A stretch of DNA of 39,136 nucleotides from a virus, in IMG/VR virus record IMGVR_UViG_3300021438_000034, positions 1 through 39,136 of that record. The stretch is one strand, 5' to 3'. Shown here piece after piece: positions 12,850-21,729 of this stretch (positions are counted from its first letter, which is position 1; each line of letters begins with the position of its first letter). The notes under the pieces were generated by a model that was not told the DNA's origin, did no database searches, and saw only the letters and a list, made by a program, of their open reading frames with translations. The position numbers and the translations under genes were made by a program.

Positions 12850-13201
12850 AGTTGCCACCCTCATCCTCCCATTGCCACCCAGTATCAATTCTTACTTTGC
12901 CACTTTTCAAGGTCGAAGGATTATTAGTAAAGAAGGTCGAGGCTTTAAAAAGTTCATTGCTGACTATTGCATGGTGACAAGAGTGCCTAAATTTGGCTCA
13001 TCAAGGCTTTCTCTGTGCATGAGCGTGCACCCAAGAGATAAACGCAGAAATGACCTTAGTAATCGCATTAAAGCCCTTGAAGATGCCTTAGTGCAGGCGG
13101 GGATCATGGATGACGATAGCCAAATAGATTTTTTACAAGTGCAACGAGGCGACATCAAAAAGGGCGGCGAATGCGTTGTCATGATTAAGGAGATTGGATG
13201 A
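12842..13201 (+). CDS. rusA: RusA-family Holliday-junction resolvase
   Basis: A 119-aa protein with the RusA pattern: LILPLPPSINSYFATFQGRR at the N-terminus, KRRNDLSNRIKALEDALVQA in the middle and GIMDDDSQIDFLQV after it. RusA is a small dimeric endonuclease that cuts four-way junctions formed in phage recombination. In E. coli RusA two aspartates separated by one residue and a third Asp bind the metal; here the first (D71) and the DDD cluster (90-92) are present, but the second of the pair is Ser (NDLSN). The ATG directly follows the methyltransferase stop (TAATG). Confidence 0.88.
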   Translation: MTKVATLILPLPPSINSYFATFQGRRIISKEGRGFKKFIADYCMVTRVPKFGSSRLSLCMSVHPRDKRRNDLSNRIKALEDALVQAGIMDDDSQIDFLQVQRGDIKKGGECVVMIKEIG

Positions 13202-13509
13202 GTTACGCCTCCTTAAATTTTAGAAGCCCAAAGCTTCTTAAAGCCTTTAAGTACGCTCCGATTTGTTTTGGATGCGGAAAAATCAACGATGGAACAGTGG
13301 TGGCGGCTCATGCAAATTGGCATGAATTTGGCAAATCAGGGGGTATTAAAGCTCAAGATTGGGCGGTAGCAGGGCTTTGCTTTGATTGCCATAGTCAAAT
13401 CGATCAAGGCTCTAAATTGAGTTATAGCGAACGCAAGGAGAAATGGATCAACGCTTGGATTAAGACTACCGATTGGTTGTGGCGTTGCGGTGTGATTAAG
13501 GTGAAATAG
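13198..13509 (+). CDS. DUF1364/YbcO-like nuclease
   Basis: A 103-aa protein with C23 and C26 (CFGC), DGTVVAAHANWHEFGKSGGI, and LCFDCHSQIDQGS, that is, two zinc-knuckle pairs with H38 and H65. This is the layout of DUF1364, to which the YbcO nuclease of E. coli cryptic prophage belongs, a beta-beta-alpha-metal fold. The conserved 'AHAN' and 'CH..IDQG' motifs supply the metal site. It overlaps rusA by ATGA and should act in phage recombination or DNA processing. Confidence 0.82.
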   Translation: MSYASLNFRSPKLLKAFKYAPICFGCGKINDGTVVAAHANWHEFGKSGGIKAQDWAVAGLCFDCHSQIDQGSKLSYSERKEKWINAWIKTTDWLWRCGVIKVK

Positions 13510-13547
13510 ATTTAGAAACAAAAAACATCAACAATAAGGAAAGTGCA

Positions 13548-13952
13548 TTGTCTAAATTTCGGATTAGCGACTCGTTTGAGTTTCAAGAAGCCAATTGGCG
13601 AAGGTGGGCTAATGGGAAAGATTACCTTCCATCCACGGAAGTTTGCTTAACCGGCAAACTTGTTGCCGACTTTAAACAAGAATCTTTTGAAATAGACACC
13701 GAAGCACCCCCCGAGATTTTTCCTTTGGATGCTTTGCAATTTGAATGCTTAGTCATTTGGCTTCCCAAGACGTATCGGGATGTCTATTTGGCAGAAAACC
13801 TCAATAAAGTCTTTAAACGCACTCGATTTATCTACACCAAGCCCAATGCGGTAGTGCAAAAGCAAAACTTATTGGGTATTAGTAAATATCGCTACGAAAC
13901 AATTTTAGAAACCGCAGTACAAATGCTCAAGCGACACGGGGGATTGGTATGA
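13548..13952 (+). CDS. Probable late transcription regulator (Q-antiterminator-like)
   Basis: A 134-aa protein. FPLDALQFECLVIWLPKTYR and the C-terminal LLGISKYRYETILETAVQML resemble the region 4-like helices of Q-type antiterminators and other phage late activators, which read a promoter-proximal DNA site and modify RNA polymerase. It lies just before two tandem terminators and the packaging genes, the usual place for Q, and the late operon contains many terminators to be read through. The start is probably TTG 13548, with AAGGAAAG upstream. Similarity is limited, so the role rests partly on position. Confidence 0.55.
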   Translation: MSKFRISDSFEFQEANWRRWANGKDYLPSTEVCLTGKLVADFKQESFEIDTEAPPEIFPLDALQFECLVIWLPKTYRDVYLAENLNKVFKRTRFIYTKPNAVVQKQNLLGISKYRYETILETAVQMLKRHGGLV

Positions 13953-14146
13953 CAAAGTTTTACAGAATTAAAGAGATTTGCTTGAGCTTCGGCATTAGTG
14001 TGACGGCATTACGTTCAAAAATTGAAAAAGGGGAGTTGCCTGAGCTTGAACACCCTCATCCTATCAATTCTAGAGTGGCGGGATATTCAGAGGAAACCTT
14101 TCAAAGAATCTTAAAAAATTTAATGCAAACAAATCAAACTTGCTAA
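13949..14146 (+). CDS. AlpA/MerR-like HTH protein
   Basis: A 65-aa protein: MTKFYRIKEICLSFGISVTA, LRSKIEKGELPELEHPHPIN and AGYSEETFQRILKNL. An 'R...I...FGIS...L...I..GELP' start followed by a wing and 'GYSEETF' is the form of AlpA-like and excisionase-type winged helices. It starts with ATGA on the Q-like gene and could help control late expression. Confidence 0.65.
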   Translation: MTKFYRIKEICLSFGISVTALRSKIEKGELPELEHPHPINSRVAGYSEETFQRILKNLMQTNQTC

Positions 14147-14148
14147 TG

Positions 14149-14176
14149 TTGCTAAAGTGGTCAAAGTGGCTAATGT
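14149..14176 (+). promoter_or_regulatory. Candidate late promoter with short repeats
   Basis: TTGCTA (14149-14154), a 16-bp spacer and TAATGT (14171-14176). The stretch is built of short repeats: GCTAATGT occurs twice, and CTAAAGTGG is followed by TCAAAGTGG. A promoter before two tandem terminators is what a Q-controlled late operon would need. The rest of the gap (14177-14343) holds only the terminators. Confidence 0.3.
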
Positions 14177-14244
14177 CATTTGCAAAAACACCCTGTAAAG
14201 TGATGGTTAATTAGCTAGAGTGGATTTTTGCCCCCTAGCGAAAA

Positions 14245-14270
14245 GAGGCTCACTTCGGTGGGCTTTTTTT
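14245..14270 (+). terminator. Terminator upstream of the late genes
   Basis: GCTCAC, UUCG-type loop TTCG and GTGGGC pair (one G-T pair) and are followed by TTTTTTT. It separates the early from the late genes and would be read through by an antiterminated polymerase. Confidence 0.8.
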
Positions 14271-14309
14271 ACTTTTTCATTTGCAGTCTCCATGGGATTA
14301 GTCCCTTTA

Positions 14310-14333
14310 AACCCGTTTAGGCGGGTCTTTTTA
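14310..14333 (+). terminator. Second terminator upstream of the late genes
   Basis: AACCCG / CGGGT around TTTAGG, followed by CTTTTT. It lies about 40 bp after the first terminator and 11 bp before the first late gene. A further small hairpin, GGGA-TTAG-TCCC, lies between them. Confidence 0.7.
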
Positions 14334-14343
14334 TTTATAGGAC

Positions 14344-14574
14344 ATGACATTACCGCAACGATCATTTATCAACCCTGAGACTGCTTTAGAACGTAATCAG
14401 GAGTTTGATCAATCTTTGGGGTGTAAGAGTTGTGTCCATCATGCGTATGTTTGGAGCGTTCGAGTTTGCCAAAAGCACGAAGGCTTAACAGGCAATCAAT
14501 TGGCGATTTGCCAAGACTATCGGGCAAGTGTTCGCTCTGCTCATGACAAGCTTGTTGAAGTATTTAAAAAATAA
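14344..14574 (+). CDS. Small Cys-containing phage protein before terminase
   Basis: A 76-aa protein with cysteines at CKSCVHH, VCQKHEG and AICQDY. The pattern 'C..C...W...VC......C..Y' recurs in short proteins encoded just upstream of terminase small subunits, and suggests a structural metal site. Its function is unknown. The stop overlaps the terS start (TAATG). Confidence 0.6.
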   Translation: MTLPQRSFINPETALERNQEFDQSLGCKSCVHHAYVWSVRVCQKHEGLTGNQLAICQDYRASVRSAHDKLVEVFKK

Positions 14575-15050
14575 TGGCCTCAAAACCGATACCTGATTCA
14601 ATTAAAGAATCCATTCTTGCTGATTGGCGAACAGGCGAATATAGCCAACGGCATATCGCTCAACGCTATAAAGTCAGCCTTGGCGTAGTAAACAAGATTA
14701 CCAAAGGGGTGGATAAAAGCACCGCCCCAATCGTGAACAAATTAGTTGAGGCAAAACAAGAACTTAGCCAACTTGATGAACGCACCGTGAACGCTGTTCA
14801 CGAAGTAGTTGATTCTAAGGTGAAATGGCTTGAGTTCTTAAATCGCTCGGCAATTAAAAATGTGCAACAAGCGATGGCAAAAGATTGCATTGATCAGCAA
14901 GATTTTAACTATCGGGCAAAAACCATTGGCGTGGCGAAAGAAGTTATTGAAGGCAAGAATCCCAGCGTAGCGGTTCAAGTCAATAACAACGCCGAGCTTT
15001 TACAAAATGTCGTGCATATCGTAAAGCTACCCGACAATGAGCGTTCCTAG
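14574..15050 (+). CDS. terS: Terminase small subunit
   Basis: A 158-aa protein with an N-terminal DNA-binding helix-turn-helix, ILADWRTGEYSQRHIAQRYK followed by VSLGVVNKITKG. A central helical oligomerisation part (QELSQLDERTVNAVHEVVDS) comes next, then a C-terminal tail likely to contact the large subunit. It recognises the phage packaging site and loads the large subunit. It lies directly upstream of terL with a 14-bp overlap. Confidence 0.85.
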   Translation: MASKPIPDSIKESILADWRTGEYSQRHIAQRYKVSLGVVNKITKGVDKSTAPIVNKLVEAKQELSQLDERTVNAVHEVVDSKVKWLEFLNRSAIKNVQQAMAKDCIDQQDFNYRAKTIGVAKEVIEGKNPSVAVQVNNNAELLQNVVHIVKLPDNERS

Positions 15051-16473
15051 TGTTAAAGAGATACAACCGCAAGCTGGCCCACAAACTCAATTTTTAGCAA
15101 CTTCGGCGGATATTGCGATTTATGGCGGTGCGGCAGGGGGCGGAAAGACTTGGGCCTTATTGCTTGAGCCATTGCGTCATGTAGTGACCAATAAAGAATT
15201 TGCCGCCGTATTCTTTCGCCGTAATACGGTGCAAGTAAAGAATCCGGGTGGTTTATGGGATGAGTCGAATAAGCTCTATCCTTTGATGTACGCCAAGCCT
15301 ATTTCGCATGTACTGGAATGGACGTGGCCTCATGGTGGAAAAGTCAAATTTGCTCACCTAGAGCATGAAAATAGCAAACTGGATTGGCAAGGTGCTCAAA
15401 TCCCGCTAATCTGTTTTGATGAATTAACGCACTTCAGTCGTTCGCAATTCTTTTATTTGCTTTCTCGTAATCGCTCGATGAGCGGCGTTAAGCCCTATAT
15501 TCGGGCAACCTGCAATCCCGATGCGGATTCATGGGTGGCACAGTTGATTGAATGGTGGATTGATCAAGAAACGGGTTACGCCATTCCTGAAAGATCAGGT
15601 GTTGTTCGTTGGTTTATTGTGGTCAATGACACAATTTTGTGGGGTGATAGTGCTAAAGAATTGGTTGATAAATATGGCGATCCGAATTTGCCAAGCGATC
15701 ATGAAGAGCAGGTTCACCCAAAATCATTAACTTTTATTTCAGCAAAACTTTCTGATAACAAGGCCTTATTAAAGTCTGACCCAAGTTATTTGGCAAACTT
15801 GAAAGCCTTACCTGCGGTAGAGCAGGCTCGATTATTGGGCGGTAACTGGAAAATTCGCCCGGCGGCAGGTTTGTATTTCCGACGGGAATGGTGCGAGATG
15901 GTGGATGCCATCCCAAGCGGCACTCGATTTGTGCGTTATTGGGATTTGGCGGCGACTCCTAAAACCGATGGCAATGATCCCGATTGGACTATTGGCGTAA
16001 AACTAGGCCATAACCCAGTGACAGGGCTTTATTACGTTGCTCATGTGGTTCGGATGAGAGACACCCCCTTGGCGGTCGAGCAATCTTTGCTTAATACCGC
16101 CTCGATGGATACTGTGAATTGCCGTATTGGTTTGCCCCAAGACCCCGGACAAGCCGGCAAATCGCAAGCAAGTTACTTAATTGGCAAATTAGCGGGTTAT
16201 GCCGCTAGTGCAAGACCTGAGCGTGGCGACAAAATCACTCGCTTTGGACCATTTAGTGCTCAAGCACAAGCAGGAAACGTCAAGATATTGCGAGCTTCTT
16301 GGAATGAGGCTTTTTTTACTTCGCTTGAGGGTTTCCCCGAAGCGAATCATGACGATGATGCAGATGCGTGCGGCGGGGCATTTGGCATGTTTACCAATAA
16401 CACTTTTGGACTGTTTGACTATATCCAACAACAGCACGAAAAAATGAAAGCACAGCAAGATGGCAGAAGCTAA
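15037..16473 (+). CDS. terL: Terminase large subunit
   Basis: A 478-aa packaging motor. The ATPase domain has Walker A GGAAGGGKT (30-38) and Walker B LICFDEL with D128-E129, followed by the coupling region ATCNPD. The C-terminal RNase H-like nuclease starts at RYWDLAAT and ends with the acidic DDDADACGG cluster, which should bind the metal ions that cut the concatemer. The protein docks on the portal encoded next and translocates DNA into the prohead. It overlaps terS and the portal gene by 14 bp each. Confidence 0.95.
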   Translation: MSVPSVKEIQPQAGPQTQFLATSADIAIYGGAAGGGKTWALLLEPLRHVVTNKEFAAVFFRRNTVQVKNPGGLWDESNKLYPLMYAKPISHVLEWTWPHGGKVKFAHLEHENSKLDWQGAQIPLICFDELTHFSRSQFFYLLSRNRSMSGVKPYIRATCNPDADSWVAQLIEWWIDQETGYAIPERSGVVRWFIVVNDTILWGDSAKELVDKYGDPNLPSDHEEQVHPKSLTFISAKLSDNKALLKSDPSYLANLKALPAVEQARLLGGNWKIRPAAGLYFRREWCEMVDAIPSGTRFVRYWDLAATPKTDGNDPDWTIGVKLGHNPVTGLYYVAHVVRMRDTPLAVEQSLLNTASMDTVNCRIGLPQDPGQAGKSQASYLIGKLAGYAASARPERGDKITRFGPFSAQAQAGNVKILRASWNEAFFTSLEGFPEANHDDDADACGGAFGMFTNNTFGLFDYIQQQHEKMKAQQDGRS

Positions 16474-18679
16474 ACGAACACCAATTGAACCAAGCTTAAT
16501 TGCTAGAGTTAGTGCAGGGGTTCGTTACGTCTTGACAGGACAAGAGCCAAGTTGGTTCGGGCCACAACAACCGATGCTTCCTGTAGTGCAGGAATCAGAA
16601 AAGCCAAGCGTCATAGGCCGTCAAACCGATTATCCTGTAGGCTACAACACTCGTATTACGCCTCGCACTGAGGAAGCTGTCAGTTTTGCTCAGATGCGAG
16701 CTTTAGCCGATGGCTACGATTTATTGAGAACCATTATTGAGACACGCAAAGATCAAATGGCGAAACTCAAATGGACAATTAGCCCAAAAGACAAGAAAAC
16801 GCAACCCAATAGCCGTTGCGATGAATTAATTAATTTTTTCAAAATGCCCGATAAAGAGCATTCTTGGGACGATTGGCTTCGGATGTTGCTAGAAGATTTG
16901 TTGGTGCTTGATGCCCCAACGCTTTATGTTAGACCGACACGAGGCGGAGATTTATACGCCCTTGAGCCTATTGATGGAGCAACCATTAAGCGAGTGATTA
17001 ATTCACAAGGCAGAACGCCTCAATCGCCTGAGCCCGCATATCAGCAAATACTTAAGGGTTTACCTGCGATTGACTACACCGTTGATGAATTAATTTATAA
17101 ACCTCGCAATCCACGCACACACAAGATTTACGGTTACTCGCCCGTCGAGCAAATCATCATGACGGTGAATATCGCTCTTAGACGGCAAGTAAACCAATTG
17201 AGCTATTACACCGAAGGTAATACTCCTAATTTGATCTTTACAACTCCAACCGAATGGAATCCCGATCAAATTGCGATGTTTCAGGAATGGTGGAATAACT
17301 TAAACAAAGGTCAAAGCAAGCATGAGGCTCGTTTTGTACCGGGCGGCGTTGCTCCCCACGATACAAAAGCGGGTGCATTAAAAGATGAAATGGATGAGTG
17401 GTTGGCAAGAATTGTTTGTTTTGCCTTTTCAATCAATCCAACCCCATTTATCAAACAGCAAAATAGAGCCACAGCCGATAACGCACACGAGCAATCGATG
17501 CTGGAAGGCTTAGAGCCCACTAAAAATTGGATTAAATCCTTAGTTGATCATGTCATTATTAAGTATTTCGGCATTACGGATTTGGAATTTGACTGGCAGG
17601 AAGAGGAATCGCTCGACCCCGTTGATCAATCAACGATTCAGGATAAAAAGATACGGAATGGCTCGCTCACAATTAATGAGGCGAGAGCTAAAGACGGTCA
17701 GCCACCAATCGAAGGTGGCGACATTCCAATGATTTATACCGGTACGGGGGCTGTGCCCTTAGATCGGGTTTTAAACCCGCCCGACCCTGTATTAACTTCT
17801 TTGCCTAACCCAAATCCCGACAAGGAATTGCTTTCTAATAAGGAGGCATTAGGCAAATCAAAAAAAGCGTTTGTGCCTATTGACCGAGAAAGAAAGTCAA
17901 TAAGGCACACGCAAGAACAAATGAAGGCGACGTTAGTTGCCTTTTTTAATGCTCAAAAAGCAGACATTACAAAGCAAGTGATTGATGCCTTCAATCAAGC
18001 CAACAAGATTGATAAAGAAAAGCTCGATCAAATCTTACGAGAATTGAATTTTCAGGGGTGGACGACTTTAACGGGCGATGTTGATAGCTTAATCGAAGAA
18101 ATTTATAAAGATGGCGGAATTGAAGCTTTAGCCCAACTTAAATTGGCGGCGGGTAAGAGCGGCGAGCAAATTGACGTTGATCAAACGCTTACTCAAATCA
18201 ATGAAAGAGCTTTGCAATACGCTCAACAGCGTAGTGCCGAAATGGTTGGTATGAGTCGTGATGAAAATGGCGACTTAATCCCCAATCCGAATGCCGAATG
18301 GCAAATTACTGAATCGACTCGTGAAATGTTGCGATCCGATGTGGCAAGAGCCCTTGAAGAAGGTATGTCCAATGATGATTTGGCGGACTTGCTTGCTGAG
18401 AATTACGCATTTTCCGATGAACGAGCAGAAATGATCGCTCGCACAGAAACCGCTTTTGCCGATGTAGCAGGTAATTTATCGGCTTATCGTGAATCGGGTC
18501 TAGTTGAATCTAAGCAATGGATTGTGGGCGATGGTTGTTGCGATGATTGCCAAGAATTAGATGGTGTAGTTGTAGGAATTGATGAGGAATTTCCAAATGA
18601 TGGTGGAGATGGTCCGCCATTACACCCCGCTTGTCGGTGTGATGTATTACCCGTTTTGAATGATGAAGAAATCGATTAA
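16460..18679 (+). CDS. Portal protein fused to a MuF-type head morphogenesis domain
   Basis: A 739-aa protein. Residues 1 to about 430 are a portal: ALADGYDLLRTIIETRKDQM, the PRNPRTHKIYGYSPVEQI segment and a wing with SINPTPFIKQQNRATADNA. From about 490 there is a helical part and then a SPP1 gp7/MuF-like domain: ARTETAFADVAGNLSAYRES, GDGCCDDCQELDG and the terminal HPACRCDVLPV. Most phages encode these as two genes; here they are one frame. The portal forms the DNA-entry dodecamer, and the MuF part is a minor head component. CxxC plus CRC may bind zinc. Confidence 0.9.
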   Translation: MAEAKRTPIEPSLIARVSAGVRYVLTGQEPSWFGPQQPMLPVVQESEKPSVIGRQTDYPVGYNTRITPRTEEAVSFAQMRALADGYDLLRTIIETRKDQMAKLKWTISPKDKKTQPNSRCDELINFFKMPDKEHSWDDWLRMLLEDLLVLDAPTLYVRPTRGGDLYALEPIDGATIKRVINSQGRTPQSPEPAYQQILKGLPAIDYTVDELIYKPRNPRTHKIYGYSPVEQIIMTVNIALRRQVNQLSYYTEGNTPNLIFTTPTEWNPDQIAMFQEWWNNLNKGQSKHEARFVPGGVAPHDTKAGALKDEMDEWLARIVCFAFSINPTPFIKQQNRATADNAHEQSMLEGLEPTKNWIKSLVDHVIIKYFGITDLEFDWQEEESLDPVDQSTIQDKKIRNGSLTINEARAKDGQPPIEGGDIPMIYTGTGAVPLDRVLNPPDPVLTSLPNPNPDKELLSNKEALGKSKKAFVPIDRERKSIRHTQEQMKATLVAFFNAQKADITKQVIDAFNQANKIDKEKLDQILRELNFQGWTTLTGDVDSLIEEIYKDGGIEALAQLKLAAGKSGEQIDVDQTLTQINERALQYAQQRSAEMVGMSRDENGDLIPNPNAEWQITESTREMLRSDVARALEEGMSNDDLADLLAENYAFSDERAEMIARTETAFADVAGNLSAYRESGLVESKQWIVGDGCCDDCQELDGVVVGIDEEFPNDGGDGPPLHPACRCDVLPVLNDEEID

Positions 18680-18691
18680 TTAGGAGTGACT

Positions 18692-20047
18692 ATGAAGCTA
18701 TACGCAGAAATTTCCAAGAGTGAAGAACTCGATGACGGCACGATCAAGGTTTGGGGCTATGCGTCCTCCGAGGTTACCGATTCAGATGGCGAAGTGATTC
18801 AAGCCGATGCCATTAAAGCCGCTTTGCCTGATTACATGAAATTTGGTGCGGTGCGTGAAATGCACCAACCGAAGGCCGCAGGCACAGCAATTGAAGCCAA
18901 GGTTGAAGACGATGGACGCACTTTCTTTGGTGCTCATGTGGTTGATTCCGAAGCCGTTAAAAAGGTCAAAGCAGGGGTTTATAAGGGTTTTTCTGTAGGT
19001 GGAAAAGTGACCAAGCGTGACGAGATGAATAAATCCTTGATTACAGGAATCAATCTTGTTGAAATTTCTTTGGTTGATCGTCCAGCTAATCCCGAAGCAG
19101 TATTTACCATGTATAAAGCCGACACGATCGACACTCAAGTAAATGCGATTGATGAATTGGCGGCATTGCTTGATAAAGGTGAAATTACTCCTGAGGCTTT
19201 GTTGAACTTTGCCAAATCAAAAAAAGAGCCTGCTCCTGCGGTAAACACTACCGAAGACAATACGCAAGCAACCCCATCTACTAAAGATGACGAAGCTCAA
19301 AAAGCTGAAAAAGCCGAAGAGTTGAAAAAGGGGATGTATTCCGTTAGTTGTTTTGCTGATTTGCTTTCAAGCATTGCAAACCTGACAAGCAATGCTGAAT
19401 GGGAATCTCAAATTGAGGGTGACAATTCCGCTATTCCACAACAATTGCGTGATTGGGTTGCTCAGGGAATTGAAATTTTTAAAGCGATGACCGAAGAGGA
19501 AACCGCAGAAATGATGGCTGATTTGCAAGCAATGGTCCCCGAAATTGATCCTGCAATGCAGACGATCGAGCAAAACCATAAAACGGGTGATCTTGCTAAA
19601 GCAGGAGCTAAGTTTTCTAAAGACGTAAAAGACAAGTTGGCTAAGGCTCATCAATCTATAAAAGACGCTAGCGATCATTTAAGCTCAATCGGCTTTGAAA
19701 ATGACGAGAACGACAATGATGGCGATGAGTCTAATAAATCCATTTCTACCAATGATCTTTCTAAAGTCATGGGTGAAATTGAGCTTGTTAAAAGTCAACT
19801 CAATCAAGTTGCAAGCGAACGTGATGCAATGGAAAAGCGAATCAAAGAACTTGAAGCACAACCCGCACCGGGCAAAGCTTTGTTAAAAGCAATCGCTGTA
19901 GATAAATCAGCCGATCTAGGCAATCACACCGATGGCAACACCACCAATTCTGATGCAAGCCTTGTGAAGAACTCAAAAGGCGATGTTGATGAAGTAGCTT
20001 CACTCATTAAAACAATTCACTCAAAAGGAGGCGTTGTCTTTAGATAA
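18692..20047 (+). CDS. XkdF-type prohead protease with scaffold-like C-terminal part
   Basis: A 451-aa protein read from ATG 18692, after TTAGGAG (an in-frame GTG at 18686 touches that site). Residues 1-150 are a protease of the HK97/XkdF type: GYASSEVTDSDGEVI, H58 in REMHQPKA and S101 in YKGFSVGGKV, then VEISLVDRPANPEA. The remaining 300 residues are acidic and coiled-coil-like (LVKSQLNQVASERDAMEKRI), as expected for a fused scaffold that is digested after capsid assembly. It lies directly before the major capsid gene. Confidence 0.87.
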   Translation: MKLYAEISKSEELDDGTIKVWGYASSEVTDSDGEVIQADAIKAALPDYMKFGAVREMHQPKAAGTAIEAKVEDDGRTFFGAHVVDSEAVKKVKAGVYKGFSVGGKVTKRDEMNKSLITGINLVEISLVDRPANPEAVFTMYKADTIDTQVNAIDELAALLDKGEITPEALLNFAKSKKEPAPAVNTTEDNTQATPSTKDDEAQKAEKAEELKKGMYSVSCFADLLSSIANLTSNAEWESQIEGDNSAIPQQLRDWVAQGIEIFKAMTEEETAEMMADLQAMVPEIDPAMQTIEQNHKTGDLAKAGAKFSKDVKDKLAKAHQSIKDASDHLSSIGFENDENDNDGDESNKSISTNDLSKVMGEIELVKSQLNQVASERDAMEKRIKELEAQPAPGKALLKAIAVDKSADLGNHTDGNTTNSDASLVKNSKGDVDEVASLIKTIHSKGGVVFR

Positions 20048-20070
20048 CGCCATTTACTAACCATTAACCA

Positions 20071-20096
20071 ACCCGCTACGGCGGGTTTTTCTTTTT
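20071..20096 (+). terminator. Terminator before the capsid gene (first of two)
   Basis: ACCCGC, loop TACG, GCGGGT and a T-rich tail. Confidence 0.85.
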
Positions 20097-20107
20097 CAAA
20101 AGCTACG

Positions 20108-20131
20108 ACCGCCTTATGGCGGTTTTTTTTT
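20108..20131 (+). terminator. Terminator before the capsid gene (second of two)
   Basis: ACCGCC, loop TTAT, GGCGGT and nine Ts. It ends 12 bp before the capsid start, so readthrough is needed for capsid synthesis unless a promoter lies within the gap. Confidence 0.85.
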
Positions 20132-20143
20132 CGGAGAAATTAT

Positions 20144-21655
20144 ATGAATCCAACCCAAGAAACTTTAGATTTGGTAAAAACTGCTCAATCTGCACCTGAC
20201 GAATTGATCAAATCATTCGTTCAACCCGGCAGTGCTACCACAGGCTTACAAGCCTACAACCTTGAAGCTCCTGCCAAGAAGCTTTATCCAGTATTAACTC
20301 CTTTGCGTAACAGCATTCCTCGTGTTGGCGGTGGATTCGCTAGCCAAGCAAACTGGAAAGCAATTACAGGCATTAACGTCGCTAACATTCGTGCAGGCGT
20401 TGCCGAAGGTAAACGTGGCGGTAAGATTCAACACAGCCTTTCCGAATACTTTGCCGCATTCCGTGGCTTTGGTTTGGAAAATGATGTGACTTTCGAGGCA
20501 AACTATGCCGCTAAGAATTATGAGGATTTGAAGGCTTTAGCCGTACAGCAATCTCTCGAAAGCACCATGATTCAAGAAGAGCGTTTAATTCTCGGTGGTA
20601 ATACTTCCGTGAATTTGGGCTTAACTCCAACTCCAACATTAAGTGCAGGTGGTAGCGGTACATTAGCCGCCGCAACTTATAGCGTAATTTGCGTGGCTTT
20701 GGGATTGCAAGCTTACTTGGACACAGTTGGCGTAAATAACGGCTCTATCGGCTCTTATTTCAATGCCGCTACTGCACAAGTACCGGGTCAAATCACTCGT
20801 ACCAATGCTGATGGCACTCAAGATACATTCGGCGGTGGCTCTGCTCAACAATCTTCTGCCGCTTCCGTAGTCGTATCTAGCTCTACCGGTTCTATCACCG
20901 CTACCGTTGCGGCTGTGAACGGTGCAGTTGGTTACGCATGGTTCTTGGGTTCAGCAGGTTCAGAGAAGTTGGTAAGCGTCACAAGCATTAACTCAGTTGT
21001 GCTCACAAGCACAGCCGCTTCAAGTGCTCAAGCCGCATCTACTTTGGCAAGTGGCGATAACTCAACTTCTGCATTGGACTTTGACGGCTTGCTCACACAG
21101 GCATTCAAACCTAACTCAGGTGCTTATATCAAGGTAATGGGAACAGGCACAGCAGGCACAGGCACAGCATTAACTTCTGACGGTTCAGGCGGTATTGTTG
21201 AATTTGAAGAGGCTTTTGTGAACTTCTATAACCGTTATCGCTTGAGCCCTGACGTAATTTACGTTAGCACACAAGAATTGGTAAATATTACCAAGAAAAT
21301 CGTTGGAAATAGCGGTGCTCCTTTGCTCCGCATGACAACCGATGCAACTAATCCGGGCAACTTGCAAGCCGGTCTCCGTGTAGCCGAATACTTGAATAAA
21401 GTAACTGGCACCAAGATTCCTGTGGTAATTCATCCGAATTTGCCAGCAGGCACAATCTTCTTCCATACAGAGAAGTTGCCTTACCCAACAAGCAATGTGG
21501 GTAACGTGGTTCAAATGTTGATGCGTCAAGACTACTATCAGTTAGAGTGGCCTTTGAAGAGCCGTAAATATGAGTACGGTGTCTATGCAGACGGCGTATT
21601 GCAACATTACGCTCCATTTGCAATGGGTGTTATCACCAACATCGCAAACGCTTAA
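20144..21655 (+). CDS. Major capsid protein
   Basis: A 503-aa protein in capsid position, after protease/scaffold and before connectors. The N-terminal part (KLYPVLTPLRNSIPRVGGGF, then FAAFRGFGLENDVTFEANYA) and the C-terminal part (YRLSPDVIYVSTQELVNITK, then MRQDYYQLEWPLKSRKYEYG) fit HK97-fold major capsid proteins of siphoviruses. Between about 150 and 310 there is an Ala/Ser/Thr/Gly-rich, beta-type insertion that probably decorates the outer surface. CGGAGAAA lies 7 bp before the ATG. Codons are unusually uniform, as in strongly expressed genes. Confidence 0.9.
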   Translation: MNPTQETLDLVKTAQSAPDELIKSFVQPGSATTGLQAYNLEAPAKKLYPVLTPLRNSIPRVGGGFASQANWKAITGINVANIRAGVAEGKRGGKIQHSLSEYFAAFRGFGLENDVTFEANYAAKNYEDLKALAVQQSLESTMIQEERLILGGNTSVNLGLTPTPTLSAGGSGTLAAATYSVICVALGLQAYLDTVGVNNGSIGSYFNAATAQVPGQITRTNADGTQDTFGGGSAQQSSAASVVVSSSTGSITATVAAVNGAVGYAWFLGSAGSEKLVSVTSINSVVLTSTAASSAQAASTLASGDNSTSALDFDGLLTQAFKPNSGAYIKVMGTGTAGTGTALTSDGSGGIVEFEEAFVNFYNRYRLSPDVIYVSTQELVNITKKIVGNSGAPLLRMTTDATNPGNLQAGLRVAEYLNKVTGTKIPVVIHPNLPAGTIFFHTEKLPYPTSNVGNVVQMLMRQDYYQLEWPLKSRKYEYGVYADGVLQHYAPFAMGVITNIANA

Positions 21656-21673
21656 TCAACGTCAACGTGAGAT

Positions 21674-21706
21674 AACCCCGACCTTTCATTAGGTTGGGGT
21701 TTTTTC
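21674..21706 (+). terminator. Terminator after the capsid gene
   Basis: ACCCCGACC and GGTTGGGGT pair around TTTCATTA, followed by TTTTT. Confidence 0.82.
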
Positions 21707-21729
21707 TTTACTTATTTGAAAGAAATAAA

